A DNA stretch of 64,000 bases from Clusia tigrina (taxonomy: Eukaryota > Arthropoda > Insecta > Diptera > Clusiidae), in assembly GCA_920105625.2 (NCBI GenBank), contig OV050031.1:95671676-95735675 (forward strand), given 5' to 3'. Position 1 is the first letter of the stretch, and each line of letters begins with the position of its first letter. Made by a program: the position numbers and the translations under genes. The notes below the pieces were generated by a model, which saw only the letters and a list, made by a program, of their open reading frames with translations, had not been told where the DNA came from and made no database searches. Shown here piece by piece: positions 38,292 to 51,200 of the stretch.

Positions 38292-40595
38292 TACTCTTGA
38301 GTCCCAAATCAAACACTTATAAAACTTCAAATGGCCCTAAATTCTATACAGTACGTCCTACAGCTATCAAAGTTTGCAGCATACAAATGCTTGTAACTTT
38401 TTACTGGAGCGTCATAAAACCTTGAAATTTTGTAACAATAAAGAACTCGAGCCTCTTGTCAATTTAAGCTATCGCTCAAAGCTATGCTACCCTTGAGTCC
38501 CAAATCAAAAACTGATAAAACTTCAAATGGCCCTAACTTCTATACGGTACGTCCTACACCTATCAAAGTTTGCAACATACAAATGCTTGTAACTTTTTAC
38601 TGGAGCGTCATAAAATCTTGAAATTTTGTAACAATAAAGTACTCGAGCCTCTTGTCAATTTAAGCTATCGCTCAAAGCTATGCTACCCTTAAGTCCCAAA
38701 TCAAACAATGATAAAACTTCAAATGGCCCTAAATTCTATACGGTACGTCCTACACCTATCAAAGTTTGCAACACACAAATGCTTGTAACTTTTTACTGGA
38801 GCGTCATAAAACCTTAAAATTTTGTAACAATAAAGTACTCGAGCCTCTTGTCAATTTAAGCTATTGCTCAAAGCTATGCTACCGTTGAATCCGAAATAAA
38901 ACACTGATAAAACTTCAAATGGCCCTAAATTCTATACAGTACGTCCTACACCTATCAAAGTTTGCAACATACAAATGCTTGTAACTTTTTACTGGAGCGT
39001 CATAAAACCTTGAAATTTTGTAACAATAAAGTACTCGAGCCTCTTGTCAATTTAAGCTATTGCTCAAAGCTATGCTACCCTTGAATCCCAAATAAAACGC
39101 TGATAAAACTTCAAATGGCCCTAAATTCTATACGGTACGTCCTACACCTATCAATGTTTGCAACATACAAATGATTGTAACTTTTTACTGGAGCGTCATC
39201 AAACCTTGAAATTTTGTAACAATAAAGTACTCGAGCCTCTTGTCAATTTAAGCTATCGCTCAAAGCTATGCTACCCTTGAGTCCCAAATCAAACACTGAA
39301 AAAACTTCAAATGGCCCTAACTTCTATACGGTACGTCCTACACCTATCAAAGTTTGCAACATATAAATGCTTGTAACTTTTTACTGGAGCGTCATAAAAC
39401 CTTGAAACTTTGTAACAATAAAGTACTCGAGCCTCTTGTCAATTTAAGCTATCGCTCAAAGCTATGCTACCCTTAAGTCCCAAATCAAACACTGATAAAA
39501 CTTCAAATGGCCCTAACTTCTGTACGGTACGTCCTACACCTATCAAAGTTTGCAACATACAAATGCTTGTAACTTTTTATTGGAGCGTCATAAAACCTTG
39601 AAATTTTGTAACAATAAAGTACTCGAGCCTCTTATCAATTTAAGCTATCGCTCAAAGCTATGCTACCCTTAAGTCCCAAATCAAACACTGATAAAACTTC
39701 AAATGGCCCTAACTTCTATACGGTACGTCCTACACCTATCAAAGTTTGCAACATACAAATGCTTGTAACTTTTTACTGGAGCGTCATAAAACCTTGAAAT
39801 TTTTGAACAATAAAGTACTCGAGCCTCTTGTCAATTTAAGCTATCGCTCAAAGCTATGCTACCCTTAAGTCCCAAATCAAACACTGATAAAACTTCAAAT
39901 GGCCCTAACTTCTGTACGGTACGTCCTACACCTATCAAAGTTTGCAACATACAAATGCTTGTAACTTTTTATTGGAGCGTCATAAAACCTTGAAATTTTG
40001 GAACAATAAAGTACTCGAGCCTCTTGTCAATTTAAGCTATCGCTCAAAGCTATGCTACCCTTGAGTCCCAAATCAAACACTGATAAAACTTCAAATGGCC
40101 CTAACTTCTATACGCTACGTCCTACACCTATCAAAGTTTGCAACATACAAATGCTTGTAACTTTTTACTGGAGCGTAATAAAACCTTGAAATTTTGTAAC
40201 AATAAAGTACTCGAGCCTCTTGTCAATTTAAGCTAACGCTCAAAGCTATGCTACCCTTGAGTCCCAAATCAAACACTGATAAAACTTCAAATGGCCCTAA
40301 CTTCTATACGCTACGTCCTACACCTATCAAAGTTTGCAACATACAAATGCTTGTAACTTTTTACTGGAGCGTAATAAAACCTTGAAATTTTGTAACAATA
40401 AAGTACTCGAGCCTCTTGTCAATTTAAGCTAACGCTCAAAGCTATGCTACCCTTGAGTCCCAAATCAAACACTGATAAAACTTCAAATGGCCCTAACTTC
40501 TATACGGTACGTCCTACACCTATCAAAGTTTGCAACATACAAATGCTTGTAACTTTTTACTGGAGCGTCATAAAACCTTGAAATTTTGTAACAAT

Positions 40596-41003
40596 AAAGT
40601 ACTGGAGCCTCTTGTCAATTTAAGCTATTGCTCAAAGCTATGCTACCCTTGAATCCCAAATAAAACACTGATAAAACTTCAAATGGCCCTAACTTCTGTA
40701 CGGTACGTCCTACACCTATCAAAGTTTGCAACATACAAATGCTTGTAACTTTTTATTGGAGCGTCATAAAACCTTGAAATTTTGTAACAATAAAGTACTC
40801 GAGCCTCTTATCAATTTAAGCTATCGCTCAAAGCTATGCTACCCTTAAGTCCCAAATCAAACACTGATAAAACTTCAAATGGCCCTAACTTCTGTACGGT
40901 ACGTCCTACACCTATCAAAGTTTGCAACATACAAATGCTTGTAACTTTTTATTGGAGCGTCATAAAACCTTGAAATTTTGTAACAATAAAGTACTCGAGC
41001 CTC
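40596..41003. repeat. Left flank of the 3-mer block, duplicated at 44.72 kb
   Basis: The rare GTACTGGAGCC (instead of GTACTCGAGCC) occurs at 40598 and again at 44715. About 410 bp following each match closely (CTGTACGG/TTATTGG monomer, then a CTTATCAATTT monomer). The offset is 4117 bp, 21 monomers plus the 1-bp insertion at 44070. The 3-mer amplification is therefore bracketed by copies of the same segment. Confidence 0.85.
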
Positions 41004-44000
41004 TTGTCAATTTAAGCTATTGCTCAAAGCTATGCTACCGTTGAATCCGAAATAAAACACTGATAAAACTTCAAATGGCGCTAAATTCTATACAGTACGT
41101 CCTACACCTATCAAAGTTTGCAACATACAAATGCTTGTAACTTTTTACTGGGGCATCATAAAACCATGAAATTTTGTAACAATAAAGTACTCGAGCCTCT
41201 TGTCAATTTAAGCTATTGCTCAAAGCTATGCTACCCTTGAATCCCAAATAAAACACGGATAAAACTTCAAATGGCCCTAAATTCTATACGGTACGACCTA
41301 CACCTATCAAAGTTTGCAACATACAAATGCTTGTAACTTTGCACTGGAGCGTCATAAAACCTTGAAATTTTGTAACAATAAAGAACTCGAGCCTCTTGTC
41401 AATTTAAGCTATTGCTCAAAGCTATGCTACCCTTGAATCCCAAATCAAACACTGATAAAACTTCAAATGGCCCTAACTTCTGTACGGTACGTCCTACACC
41501 TATCGAAGTTTGCAACATACAAATGCTTGTAACTTTTTATTGGAGCGTCATAAAACCTTGAAATTTTATAACAATAAAGTACTCGAGCCTCTTGTCAATT
41601 TAAGCTATTGCTCAAAGCTATGCTACCGTTGAATCCGAAATAAAACACTGATAAAACTTCAAATGGCGCTAAATTCTATACAGTACGTCCTACACCTATC
41701 AAAGTTTGCAACATACAAATGCTTGTAACTTTTTACTGGGGCATCATAAAACCATGAAATTTTGTAACAATAAAGTACTCGAGCCTCTTGTCAATTTAAG
41801 CTATTGCTCAAAGCTATGCTACCCTTGAATCCCAAATAAAACACGGATAAAACTTCAAATGGCCCTAAATTCTATACGGTACGACCTACACCTATCAAAG
41901 TTTGCAACATACAAATGCTTGTAACTTTGCACTGGAGCGTCATAAAACCTTGAAATTTTGTAACAATAAAGAACTCGAGCCTCTTGTCAATTTAAGCTAT
42001 TGCTCAAAGCTATGCTACCCTTGAATCCCAAATCAAACACTGATAAAACTTCAAATGGCCCTAACTTCTGTACGGTACGTCCTACACCTATCAAAGTTTG
42101 CAACATACAAATGCTTGTAACTTTTTATTGGAGCGTCATAAAACCTTGAAATTTTGTAACAATAAAGTACTCGAGCCTCTTGTCAATTTAAGCTATTGCT
42201 CAAAGCTATGCTACCGTTGAATCCGAAATAAAACACTGATAAAACTTCAAATGGCGCTAAATTCTATACAGTACGTCCTACACCTATCAAAGTTTGCAAC
42301 ATACAAATGCTTGTAACTTTTTACTGGGGCATCATAAAACCATGAAATTTTGTAACAATAAAGTACTCGAGCCTCTTGTCAATTTAAGCTATTGCTCAAA
42401 GCTATGCTACCCTTGAATCCCAAATAAAACACGGATAAAACTTCAAATGGCCCTAAATTCTATACGGTACGACCTACACCTATCAAAGTTTGCAACATAC
42501 AAATGCTTGTAACTTTGCACTGGAGCGTCATAAAACCTTGAAATTTTGTAACAATAAAGAACTCGAGCCTCTTGTCAATTTAAGCTATTGCTCAAAGCTA
42601 TGCTACCCTTGAATCCCAAATCAAACACTGATAAATCTTCAAATGGCCCTAACTTCTGTACGGTACGTCCTACACCTATCAAAGTTTGCAACATACAAAT
42701 GCTTGTAACTTTTTATTGGAGCGTCATAAAACCTTGAAATTTTGTAACAATAAAGTACTCGAGCCTCTTGTCAATTTAAGCTATTGCTCAAAGCTATGCT
42801 ACCGTTGAATCCGAAATAAAACACTGATAAAACTTCAAATGTCGCTAAATTCTATACAGTACGTCCTACACCTATCAAAGTTTGCAACATACAAATGCTT
42901 GTAACTTTTTACTGGGGCATCATAAAACCATGAAATTTTGTAACAATAAAGTACTCGAGCCTCTTGTCAATTTAAGCTATTGCTCAAAGCTATGCTACCC
43001 TTGAATCCCAAATAAAACACGGATAAAACTTCAAATGGCCCTAAATTCTATACGGTACGACCTACACCTATCAAAGTTTGCAACATACAAATGCTTGTAA
43101 CTTTGCACTGGAGCGTCATAAAACCTTGAAATTTTGTAACAATAAAGAACTCGAGCCTCTTGTCAATTTAAGCTATTGCTCAAAGCTATGCTACCCTTGA
43201 ATCCCAAATCAAACACTGATAAAACTTCAAATGGCACTAACTTCTGTACGGTACGTCCTACACCTATCAAAGTTTGCAACATACAAATGCTTGTAACTTT
43301 TTATTGGAGCGTCATAAAACCTTGAAATTTTGTAACAATAAAGTACTCGAGCCTCTTGTCAATTTAAGCTATTGCTCAAAGCTATGCTACCGTTGAATCC
43401 GAAATAAAACACTGATAAAACTTCAAATGGCGCTAAATTCTATACAGTACGTCCTACACCTATCAAAGTTTGCAACATACAAATGCTTGTAACTTTTTAC
43501 TGGGGCATCATAAAACCATGAAATTTTGTAACAATAAAGTACTCGAGCCTCTTGTCAATTTAAGCTATTGCTCAAAGCTATGCTACCCTTGAATCCCAAA
43601 TAAAACACGGATAAAACTTCAAATGGCCCTAAATTCTATACGGTACGACCTACACCTATCAAAGTTTGCAACATACAAATGCTTGTAACTTTGCACTGGA
43701 GCGTCATAAAACCTTGAAATTTTGTAACAATAAAGAACTCGAGCCTCTTGTCAATTTAAGCTATTGCTCAAAGCTATGCTACCCTTGAATCCCAAATCAA
43801 ACACTGATAAATCTTCAAATGGCCCTAACTTCTGTACGGTACGTCCTACACCTATCAAAGTTTGCAACATACAAATGCTTGTAACTTTTTATTGGAGCGT
43901 CATAAAACCTTGAAATTTTGTAACAATAAAGTACTCGAGCCTCTTGTCAATTTAAGCTATTGCTCAAAGCTATGCTACCGTTGAATCCGAAATAAAACAC

Positions 44001-44532
44001 TGATAAAACTTCAAATGGCGCTAAATTCTATACAGTACGTCCTACACCTATCAAAGTTTGCAACATACAAAATGCTTGTAACTTTTTACTGGGGCATCAT
44101 AAAACCATGAAATTTTGTAACAATAAAGTACTCGAGCCTCTTGTCAATTTAAGCTATTGCTCAAAGCTATGCTACCCTTGAATCCCAAATAAAACACGGA
44201 TAAAACTTCAAATGGCCCTAAATTCTATACGGTACGACCTACACCTATCAAAGTTTGCAACATACAAATGCTTGTAACTTTGCACTGGAGCGTCATAAAA
44301 CCTTGAAATTTTGTAACAATAAAGAACTCGAGCCTCTTGTCAATTTAAGCTATTGCTCAAAGCTATGCTACCCTTGAATCCCAAATAAAACACGGATAAA
44401 ACTTCAAATGGCCCTAAATTCTATACGGTACGACCTACACCTATCAAAGTTTGCAACATACAAATGCTTGTAACTTTGCACTGGAGCGTCATAAAACCTT
44501 GAAATTTTGTAACAATAAAGAACTCGAGCCTC
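41004..44532. repeat. 3-monomer HOR (588 bp), about six copies, plus one extra monomer
   Basis: Three distinct monomers cycle. Q: ACCGTTGAATCCG, TGGCGCTAA, ACAGTACG, GGGGCATC, ACCATGAAA. R: ACACGGAT, GTACGACC, TTTGCACTGG, AAAGAACTCG. P: GAATCCCAAATCAAAC, CTGTACGG, TTATTGG. Q starts at 41004, 41592, 42180, 42768, 43356 and 43944, exactly 588 bp apart. The last cycle is Q-R followed by a second R (44337-44532). Copies differ by only isolated bases. P at 42572 and P at 43748 share ATAAATCTTC while the P between them does not, giving a further 1176-bp register. This is the most homogeneous stretch of the window. Confidence 0.96.
44066..44076. other. 1-bp insertion (CATACAAAATG), private
   Basis: Four A where all other Q monomers of the 588-bp array have three. 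It makes this Q monomer 197 bp. Either a recent slip in the last cycle or a base-calling error. Confidence 0.85.
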
Positions 44533-47500
44533 TTGTCAATTTAAGCTATCGCTCAAAGCTATGCTACCCTTAAGTCCGAAATCAAACACTGATAAAACTT
44601 CAAATGGCCCTAAATTCTATACGGTACGTCCTACACCTATCAAAGTTTGCAACATACAAATGCTTGTAACTTTTTACTGGAGCGTCATAAAACCTTGAAA
44701 TTTTGTAACAATAAAGTACTGGAGCCTCTTGTCAATTTAAGCTATTGCTCAAAGCTATGCTACCCTTGAATCCCAAATAAAACACTGATAAAACTTCAAA
44801 TGGCCCTAACTTCTGTACGGTACGTCCTACACCTATCAAAGTTTGCAACATACAAATGCTTGTAACTTTTTATTGGAGCGTCATAAAACCTTGAAATTTT
44901 GTAACAATAAAGTACTCGAGCCTCTTATCAATTTAAGTTATCGCTCAAAGCTATGCTACCCTTAAGTCCCAAATCAAACACTGATAAAACTTCAAATGGC
45001 CCTAACTTCTGTACGGTACGTCCTACACCTATCAAAGTTTGCAACATACAAATGCTTGTAACTTTTTATTGGAGCGTCATAAAACCTTGAAATTTTGTAA
45101 CAATAAAGTACTCGAGCCTCTTGTCAATTTAAGCTATCGCTCAAAGCTATGCTACCCTTGAGTCCCAAATCAAACACTGATAAAACTTCAAATGGCCCTA
45201 ACTTCTATACGGTACGTCCTACACCTATCAAAGTTTGCAACATACAAATGCTTGTAACTTTTCACTGGAGCGTCATAAAACCTTGAAATTTTGTAACAAT
45301 AAAGTACTCGAGCCTCTTGTCAATTTAAGCTATCGCTCAAAGCTATGCTACCCTTGAGTCCCAAATCAAACACTGATAAAACTTCAAATGGCCCTAACTT
45401 CTATACGGTACGTCCTACACCTATCAAAGTTTGCAACATACAAATGCTTGTAACTTTTTACTGGAGCGTAATAAAACCTTGAAATTTTGTAACAATAAAG
45501 TACTCGAGCCTCTTGTCAATTTAAGCTAACGCTCAAAGCTATGCTACCCTTGAGTCCCAAATCAAACACTGATAAAACTTCAAATGGCCCTAACTTCTAT
45601 ACGGTACGTCCTACACCTATCAAAGTTTGCACCATACAAATGCTTGTAACTTTTTACTGGAGCGTAATAAAACCTTGAAATTTTGTAACAATAAAGTACT
45701 CGAGCCTCTTGTCAATTTAAGCTAACGCTCAAAGCTATGCTACCCTTGAGTCCCAAATCAAACACTGATAAAACTTCAAATGGCCCTAACTTCTATACGG
45801 TACGTCCTACACCTATCAAAGTTTGCAACATACAAATGCTTGTAACTTTTTACTGGAGCGTCAAAAAAAACTTGAAATTTTGTAACAATAAAGTACTCGA
45901 GCCTCTTGTCAATTTAAGCTATCGCTCAAAGCTATGCTACCCTTAAGTCCCAAATCAAACACTGATAAAACTTCAAATGGCCCTAAATTCTATATGGTAC
46001 GTCCTACACCAATCAAAGTTTGCAACATATAAATGCTTGTAACTTTTTACTGGAGCGTCATAAAACCTTGAAATTTTGTAACAATAAAGTACTCGAGCCT
46101 CTTGTCAATTTAAGCTATCGCTCAAAGCTATGCTACCCTTGAGTCCCAAATCAAACACTGATAAAACTTCAATTGGCCCTAACTTCTATACGGTACGTCC
46201 TACACCTATCAACGTTTGCAACATACAAATGCTTGTAACTTTTTACTGGAGCGTAATAAAACCTTGAAATTTTGTAACAATAAAGTACTCGAGCCTCTTG
46301 TCAATTTAAGCTAACGCTCAAAGCTATGCTACCCTTGAGTCCCAAATCAAACACTGATAAAACTTCAAATGGCCCTAACTTCTATACGGTACGTCCTACA
46401 CCTATCAAAGTTTGCAACATACAAATGCTTGTAACTTTTTACTGGAGCGTAATAAAACCTTGAAATTTTGTAACAATAAAGTACTCGAGCCTCTTGTCAA
46501 TTTAAGCTAACGCTCAAAGCTACGCTACCCTTGAGTCCCAAATCAAACACTGATAAAACTTCAAATGGCCCTAACTTCTATACGGTACGTCCTACACCTA
46601 TCAAAGTTTGCAACATACAAATGCTTGTAACTTTTTACTGGAGCGTCATAAAATCTTGAAATTTTGTAACAATAAAGTACTCGAGCCTCTTGTCAATTTA
46701 AGCTATTGCTCAAAGCTATGCTACCCATGAGTCCCAAATCAAACACTGATAAAACTTCAAATGGCGCTAAATTCTATACAGTACGTCCTACACCTATCAA
46801 AGTTTGCAACATACAAATGCTTGTAACTTTTTACTGGGGCATCATAAAACCTTGAAATTTTGTAACAATAAAGTACTCGAGCCTCTTGTCAATTTAAGCT
46901 ATTGCTCAAAGCTATGCTACCCTTGAATCCCAAATAAAACACGGATAAAACTTCAAATGGCCCTAAATTCTATACGGTACGTCCTACACCTATCAAAGTT
47001 TGCAACATACAAATGCTTGTAACTTTGCACTGGAGCGTCATAAAACCTTGAAATTTTGTAACAATAAAGAACTCGAGCCTCTTGTCAATTTAAGCTATCG
47101 CTCAAAGCTATGCTACCCTTAAGTCCCAAATCAAACACTGATAAAACTTCAAATGGCCCTAAATTCTATATGGTACGTCCTACACCAATCAAAGTTTGCA
47201 ACATATAAATGCTTGTAACTTTTTACTGGAGCGTCATAAAACCTTGAAATTTTGTAACAATAAAGAACTCGAGCCTCTTGTCAATTTAAGCTATCGCTCA
47301 AAGCTATCCTACCCTTGAGTCCCAAATCAAAAACTGATAAAACTTCAAATGGCCCTAACTTCTATACGGTACGTCCTTCACCTATCAAAGTTTGCAACAT
47401 ACAAATGCATGTAACTTTTTACTGGAGCGTCATAAAACCTTGAAATTTTGTAACAATAAAGTACTCGAGCCTCTTGTCAATTAAAGCTATTGCTCAAAGC

Positions 47501-48224
47501 TATGCTACCCTTGAATCCCAAATAAAACGCTGATAAAACATCAAATGGCCCTAAATTCTATACGGTACGTCCTACACCTATCAATGTTTGCAACATATAA
47601 ATGCTTGTAACTTTTTACTGGAGCGTCATAAAACCTTGAAACTTTGTAACAATAAAGTACTCGAGCCTCTTGTCAATTTAAGCTATCGCTCAAAGCTATG
47701 CTACCCTTAAGTCCCAAATCAAACACTGATAAAACTTCAAATGGCCCTAACTTCTATACGGTACGTCCTACACCTATCAAAGTTTGCAACATACAGATGC
47801 TTGTAACTTTTCACTGGAGCGTCATAAAACCTTGAAATTTGGTAACAATAAAGTACTCGAGCCTCTTGTCAATTTAAGCTATCGCTCAAAGCTATGCTAC
47901 CCTTGAGTCCCAAATCAACCACTGATAAAACTTCAAATGGCCCTAACTTCTATACGGTACGTCCTACACCTATCAAAGTTTGCAACATACAAATGCTTGT
48001 AACTTTTTACTGGAGCGTAATAAAACCTTGAAATTTTGTAACAATAAAGTACTCGAGCCTCTTGTCAATTTAAGCTAACGCTCAAAGCAATGCTACCCTT
48101 GAATCCCAAATCAAACACTGATAAAACTTCAAATGGCCCTAGCTTCTATACGGTACGTCCTACACCTATCAAAGTTTGCAACATACAAAGGCTTGTAACT
48201 TTTTACTGGAGCGTCATAAAACCT
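44533..48224. repeat. Mixed monomer block
   Basis: About nineteen monomers without a clean tandem HOR. It begins with monomers repeating the left flank of the 3-mer block, then has a run of GAGCGTAATAAAA/CTAACGCTC monomers (45131-46680) and then Q-like (near 46700-46870) and R-like (near 46880-47075) monomers without all the diagnostic changes of the amplified forms. An eight-A run with a 1-bp insertion lies at about 45863. The TATATGGTACG/ACCAATCAAAG monomer, shared with the left end of the window, appears near 45993 and 47169. Confidence 0.82.
45861..45872. other. Eight-A run with 1-bp insertion
   Basis: GTCAAAAAAAACTTG replaces the usual GTCATAAAACCTTG: two substitutions and one extra base. 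It is the longest homopolymer I noticed in the array. Confidence 0.85.
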
Positions 48225-51200
48225 TGAAATTTTGTAACAATAAAGTACTCGAGCCTCTTGTCAATTTAAGCTATTGCTCAAAGCTATGCTACCCTTGAAT
48301 CCCAAATAAAACACTGATAAAACTATAAATGGCCCTAAATTATATACAGTACGTCCTACACCTATCAAAGTTTGCAACATACAAATGCTTGTAACTTTTT
48401 ACTGGAGCGTCATAAAACCTTGAAATTTTGTAACAATAAAGTACTCGAGCCTCTTGTCAATTTAAGCTATTGCTCAAAGCTATGCTACCCTTGAATCCCA
48501 AATAAAACGCTGATAAAACTTCAAATGGCCCTAAATTCTATACGGTACGTCCTACACCTATCAATGTTTGCAACATACAAATGATTGTAACTTTTTACTG
48601 GAGCGTCATAAAACCTTGAAATTTTGTAACAATAAAGTACTCGAGCCTCTTGCCAATTTAAGCTATCGCTCAAAGCTATGCTACCCTTAAGTCCCAAATC
48701 AAACACTGATAAAACTTCAAATGGCCTTAACTTCTGTACGGTACGTCCTACACCTATCAAAGATTGCAACATACAAATGCTTGTAACTTTTTATTGGAGC
48801 GTCATAAAACCTTGAAATTTTGTAACAATAAAGTACTCGAGCCTCTTATCAATATAAGCTATCGCTCAAGGCTATGCTACCCTTAAGTCCCAAATCAAAC
48901 ACTGATAAAACTTCAAATGGCCCTAACTTTTATACGGTACGTCCTACACCTATCAAAGTTTGCAACATACAAATGCTTGTAACTTTTCACTGGAGCGTCA
49001 TAAAACCTTGAAATTTTGTAACAATAAAGTACTCGAGCCTCTTGTCAATTTAAGCTATCGCTCAAAGCTATGCTACCCTTGAGTCCCAAATCAAACACTG
49101 ATAAAACTTCAAATGGCCCTAACTTCTATACGGTACGTCCTACACCTATCAAAGTTTGCAACATACAAATGCTTGTAAATTTTTACTGGAGCGTAATAAA
49201 ACCTGGAAATTTTGTAACAATAAAGTACTCGAGCCTCTTGTCAATTTAAGCTAACGCTCAAAGCTATGCTACCCTTGAGACCCAAATCAAACACTGATAA
49301 AACTTCAAATGGCCCTAACTTCTATACGGTACGTCCTACACTTATCAAAGTTTGCAACATACAAATGCTTGTAACTTTTTACTGGAGCGTCATAAAACCT
49401 TGAAATTTTGTAACAATAAAGTTAGCGAGCCTCTTGTCAATTTAAGCAATCGCTCAAAGCTATGCTACCCTTAAGTCCCAAATCAAACACTGATAAAACT
49501 TCAAATGGCCCTAAATTCTATATGGTACGTCCTACACCAATCAAAGTTTGCAACATATAAATGCTTGTAACTTTTTACTGGAGCGTCATAAAACCTTGAA
49601 ATTTTGTAACAATAAAGTACTCGAGCCTCTTGTCAATTTAAGCTATTGCTCAAAGCTATGCTACCCTTGAATCCCAAATAAAACACTGATAAAACTTCAA
49701 ATGGCCCTAAATTCTATACAGTACGTCCTACACCTATCAAAGTTTGCAACATACAAATGCTTGTAACTTTTTACTGGGGCATCATAAAACCTTGAAATTT
49801 TGTAACAATAAAGTACTCGAGCCTCTTGTCAATTTAAGCTATTGCTCAAAGCTATGCTACCCTTGAAACCCACATAAAACACTGATAAAACTTCAAATGG
49901 CCCTAAATTCTATACGGTACGTCCTACACCTATCAAAGTTTGCAACATACAAATGCTTGTACCTTTGCACTGGAGCGTCATAAAACCTTGAAATTTTGTA
50001 ACAATAAAGAACTCGAGCCTCTTGTCAATTTAAGCTATCGCTCAAAGCTATCCTACAATTGAGTCCCAAATCAAAAACTGATAAAACTTCAAATGGCCCT
50101 AACTTCTATACGGTACGTCCTACACCTATCAAAGTTTGCAACATACAAATGCTTGTAACTTTTTACTGGAGCGTCATAAAACCTTGAAATTTTGTAACAA
50201 TAAAGTACTCGAGCCTCTTGTCAATTTAAGCTATTGCTCAAAGCTATGCTACCCTTGAATGCCAAATAAAACGCTGATAAAACTTCAAATGGCCCTAAAT
50301 TCTATACGGTACGTCCTACACCTATCAATGTTTGCAACATATAAATGCTTGTAACTTTTTACTGGAGCGTCATAAAACCTTGAAATTTTGTAACAATAAA
50401 GTACTCGAGCCGCTTGTCAATTTAAGCTATCGCTCAAAGATATGCTACCCTTAAGTCCCAAATCAAACACTGATAAAACTTCAAATGGCCCTAACTTCAA
50501 TACGGTACGTCCTACACCTATCAAAGTTTGCAACATACAAATGCTTGTAACTTTTCACTGGAGCGTCATAAAACCTTGAAATTTTGTAACAATAAAGTAC
50601 TCGAGCCTCTTGTCAATTTAAGCTATTGCTCAAAGCTATGCTACCCTTGAATCCCAAATCAAACACTGATAAAACTTCAAATGGCCCTAACTTCTATACG
50701 GTACGTCCTACACCTATCAAAGTTTGCAACATACAAATGCTTGTAACTTTTTACTGGAGCGTAATAAAACCTTGAAATTTTGTAACAATAAAGAACTCGA
50801 GCCTCTTGTCAATTTAAGCTATCGCTCAAAGCTATGCAACCCTTGAGTCCCAAATCAAAAACTGATAAAACTTCAAATGGCCCTAACTTCTATACGGTAC
50901 GTCCTACACCTATCAAAGTTTGCAACATACAAATGCTTGTAACTTTTTACTGGAGCGTTATAAAACCTTGAAATTTTGTAACAATAAAGTACTCGAGCCT
51001 CTTGTCAATTTAAGCTATCGCTCAAAGCTATGCGACCCTTAAGTTCCAAGTCAAACACTGATAAAACTTCAAATGGCCCTAACTTCTATACGGTACGTCC
51101 TACACCTATCAAAGTTTGCAACATACAAATGCTTGTAACTTTTTACTGGAGCGTCATAAAACCTTGAAATTTTGTAACAATAAAGTACTCGAGTCGCTTG

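Larger units (their letters stand above)
35765..40595. repeat. 12-monomer HOR, 2351 bp, two near-identical copies
   Basis: Offset is 2351 bp, equal to 12 x 196 minus a shared 1-bp deletion in CTCAAGCTATG (35931 and 38282). Shared private variants include AAAGCATTCG, CTACAGCTATC, TTGCAGCATAC, CAAACAATG, ACCGTTGAATCCG, AATGATTGTAAC and TTTTTGAACAAT. I noted four differences in about 2.4 kb (TTTTCACTGG/TTTTTACTGG near 36443, CATACA/CACACA near 36423, GAG/AAG near 37124, CTATACGG/CTGTACGG near 37562). A recent segmental duplication. Confidence 0.93.

Noticed and set aside
45737..45946. 69-codon plus-strand ORF
   Set aside because: Kept open only by the private 1-bp insertion in the eight-A run near 45863. 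It is repeat sequence with a frame slip.
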